From Candidatus Aminicenantota bacterium (GTDB taxonomy: Bacteria; Acidobacteriota; Aminicenantia; Aminicenantales; Aminicenantaceae), in assembly GCA_030620655.1 (NCBI GenBank), contig JAUXEH010000034.1, positions 1 through 14,573 of the forward strand: a DNA stretch of 14,573 nucleotides, written 5' to 3'. Numbering within the stretch: position 1 is the first letter of the stretch; each line of letters begins with the position of its first letter. The position numbers and the translations under genes are program-made. The notes beneath the pieces are model-generated. The model was not told where the DNA came from, searched no databases, and worked only from the letters and a program-made list of their open reading frames with translations. Positions 14,439 through 14,573 of the stretch are shown piece by piece.

Positions 14439-14526
14439 TCCAGAATTATTCATAAAGAATGTCGATATTTCCTTCATAAAATCCAGAATTATCATCGACA
14501 TTCTTTATGAATAATCCTTAATCCAG
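14439..14526. repeat. Perfect 22-bp inverted repeat element (element B)
   Basis: The arm at 14445-14466 and the arm at 14494-14515 are perfectly complementary over 22 bp, with a 27-nt loop. The outer part of each arm, ATTATTCATAA, is the same as the end of element A, and the inner part (AGAATGTCGAT) resembles its AAGAATTGCCGAT. TCCAGAATTAT also occurs twice directly (14439-14449 and 14482-14492). This looks like a diverged, shortened member of the same family inserted next to element A. It could form a strong hairpin in RNA or a cruciform in DNA. Confidence 0.68.
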
Positions 14527-14573
14527 TTAAAGATCATACTAGAGGTTTACCAGGCGGAGTTCGGAAGCCCGCC

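Larger units (their letters stand above)
14236..14573. other. Gene-free repeat cluster at the right end
   Basis: No convincing coding region is present in these 338 bp, which are AT-rich compared with the genes around them. They hold two abutting palindromic elements (14239-14438 and 14439-14526). The last 47 bases are unassigned and may lead into the next gene or another repeat copy. Confidence 0.7.

Noticed and set aside
14439..14526. CRISPR array or tRNA in the right-end repeat cluster
   Set aside because: There are only two short direct repeats, no regular spacers and no cas genes; no cloverleaf with anticodon and T-loop could be drawn.

Overview
The window suggests a Gram-negative, fairly GC-rich bacterium. 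The signs are exported and lipoprotein signal peptides, a periplasmic-sensing histidine kinase, sigma-70-like promoters and one near-perfect sigma-54 promoter. The mix of genes (secreted PHP and amidohydrolase-fold enzymes, SppA, COG3375-like acetyltransferase, abundant AT-rich palindromic repeats) would fit Acidobacteriota, Aminicenantota or a deltaproteobacterial lineage. No 16S or other taxonomic marker is present, so this is a guess.

Left region (1-5060, minus strand): a signalling module. A sigma-70-like promoter near 5008-5036 drives a three-gene operon: an exported oligopeptide-type substrate-binding protein with no transporter genes beside it, a membrane histidine kinase, and an NtrC-type sigma-54 activator. 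Downstream of the activator lies a separate response regulator gene cut by the window edge. It has its own -24/-12 promoter and two enhancer-like sites about 95 and 115 bp upstream of the predicted start of transcription. The same palindrome, GTAAA-N5-TTTAC, also sits on the -35 box of the operon promoter. The layout suggests a closed circuit: ligand-binding protein, kinase, activator, then activation of the second regulator and control of its own operon.

Middle region (5064-6708, minus): a ferritin-like diiron protein and a COG3375-type GNAT acetyltransferase. The 6709-7035 intergenic space between divergent genes contains a long hairpin.

Right region: on the plus strand, a large exported PHP-domain metallohydrolase (7036-9522) and a diacylglycerol-kinase-family lipid kinase (9621-10553) with its own promoter. 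Converging on them from the minus strand is a two-gene operon: a four-helix membrane protein whose cytoplasmic part looks like an HD-GYP domain that has lost its catalytic residues (12189-13118), then an exported amidohydrolase (10678-12174). Divergent from that operon is a lipoprotein SppA-type signal peptide peptidase (13267-14235).

The last 338 bp hold no gene. They contain a 200-bp palindromic element with 14-bp terminal inverted repeats, followed directly by a second element with a perfect 22-bp inverted repeat. Related fragments occur near 5660, 6968 and 13239, so a small dispersed repeat family is present.
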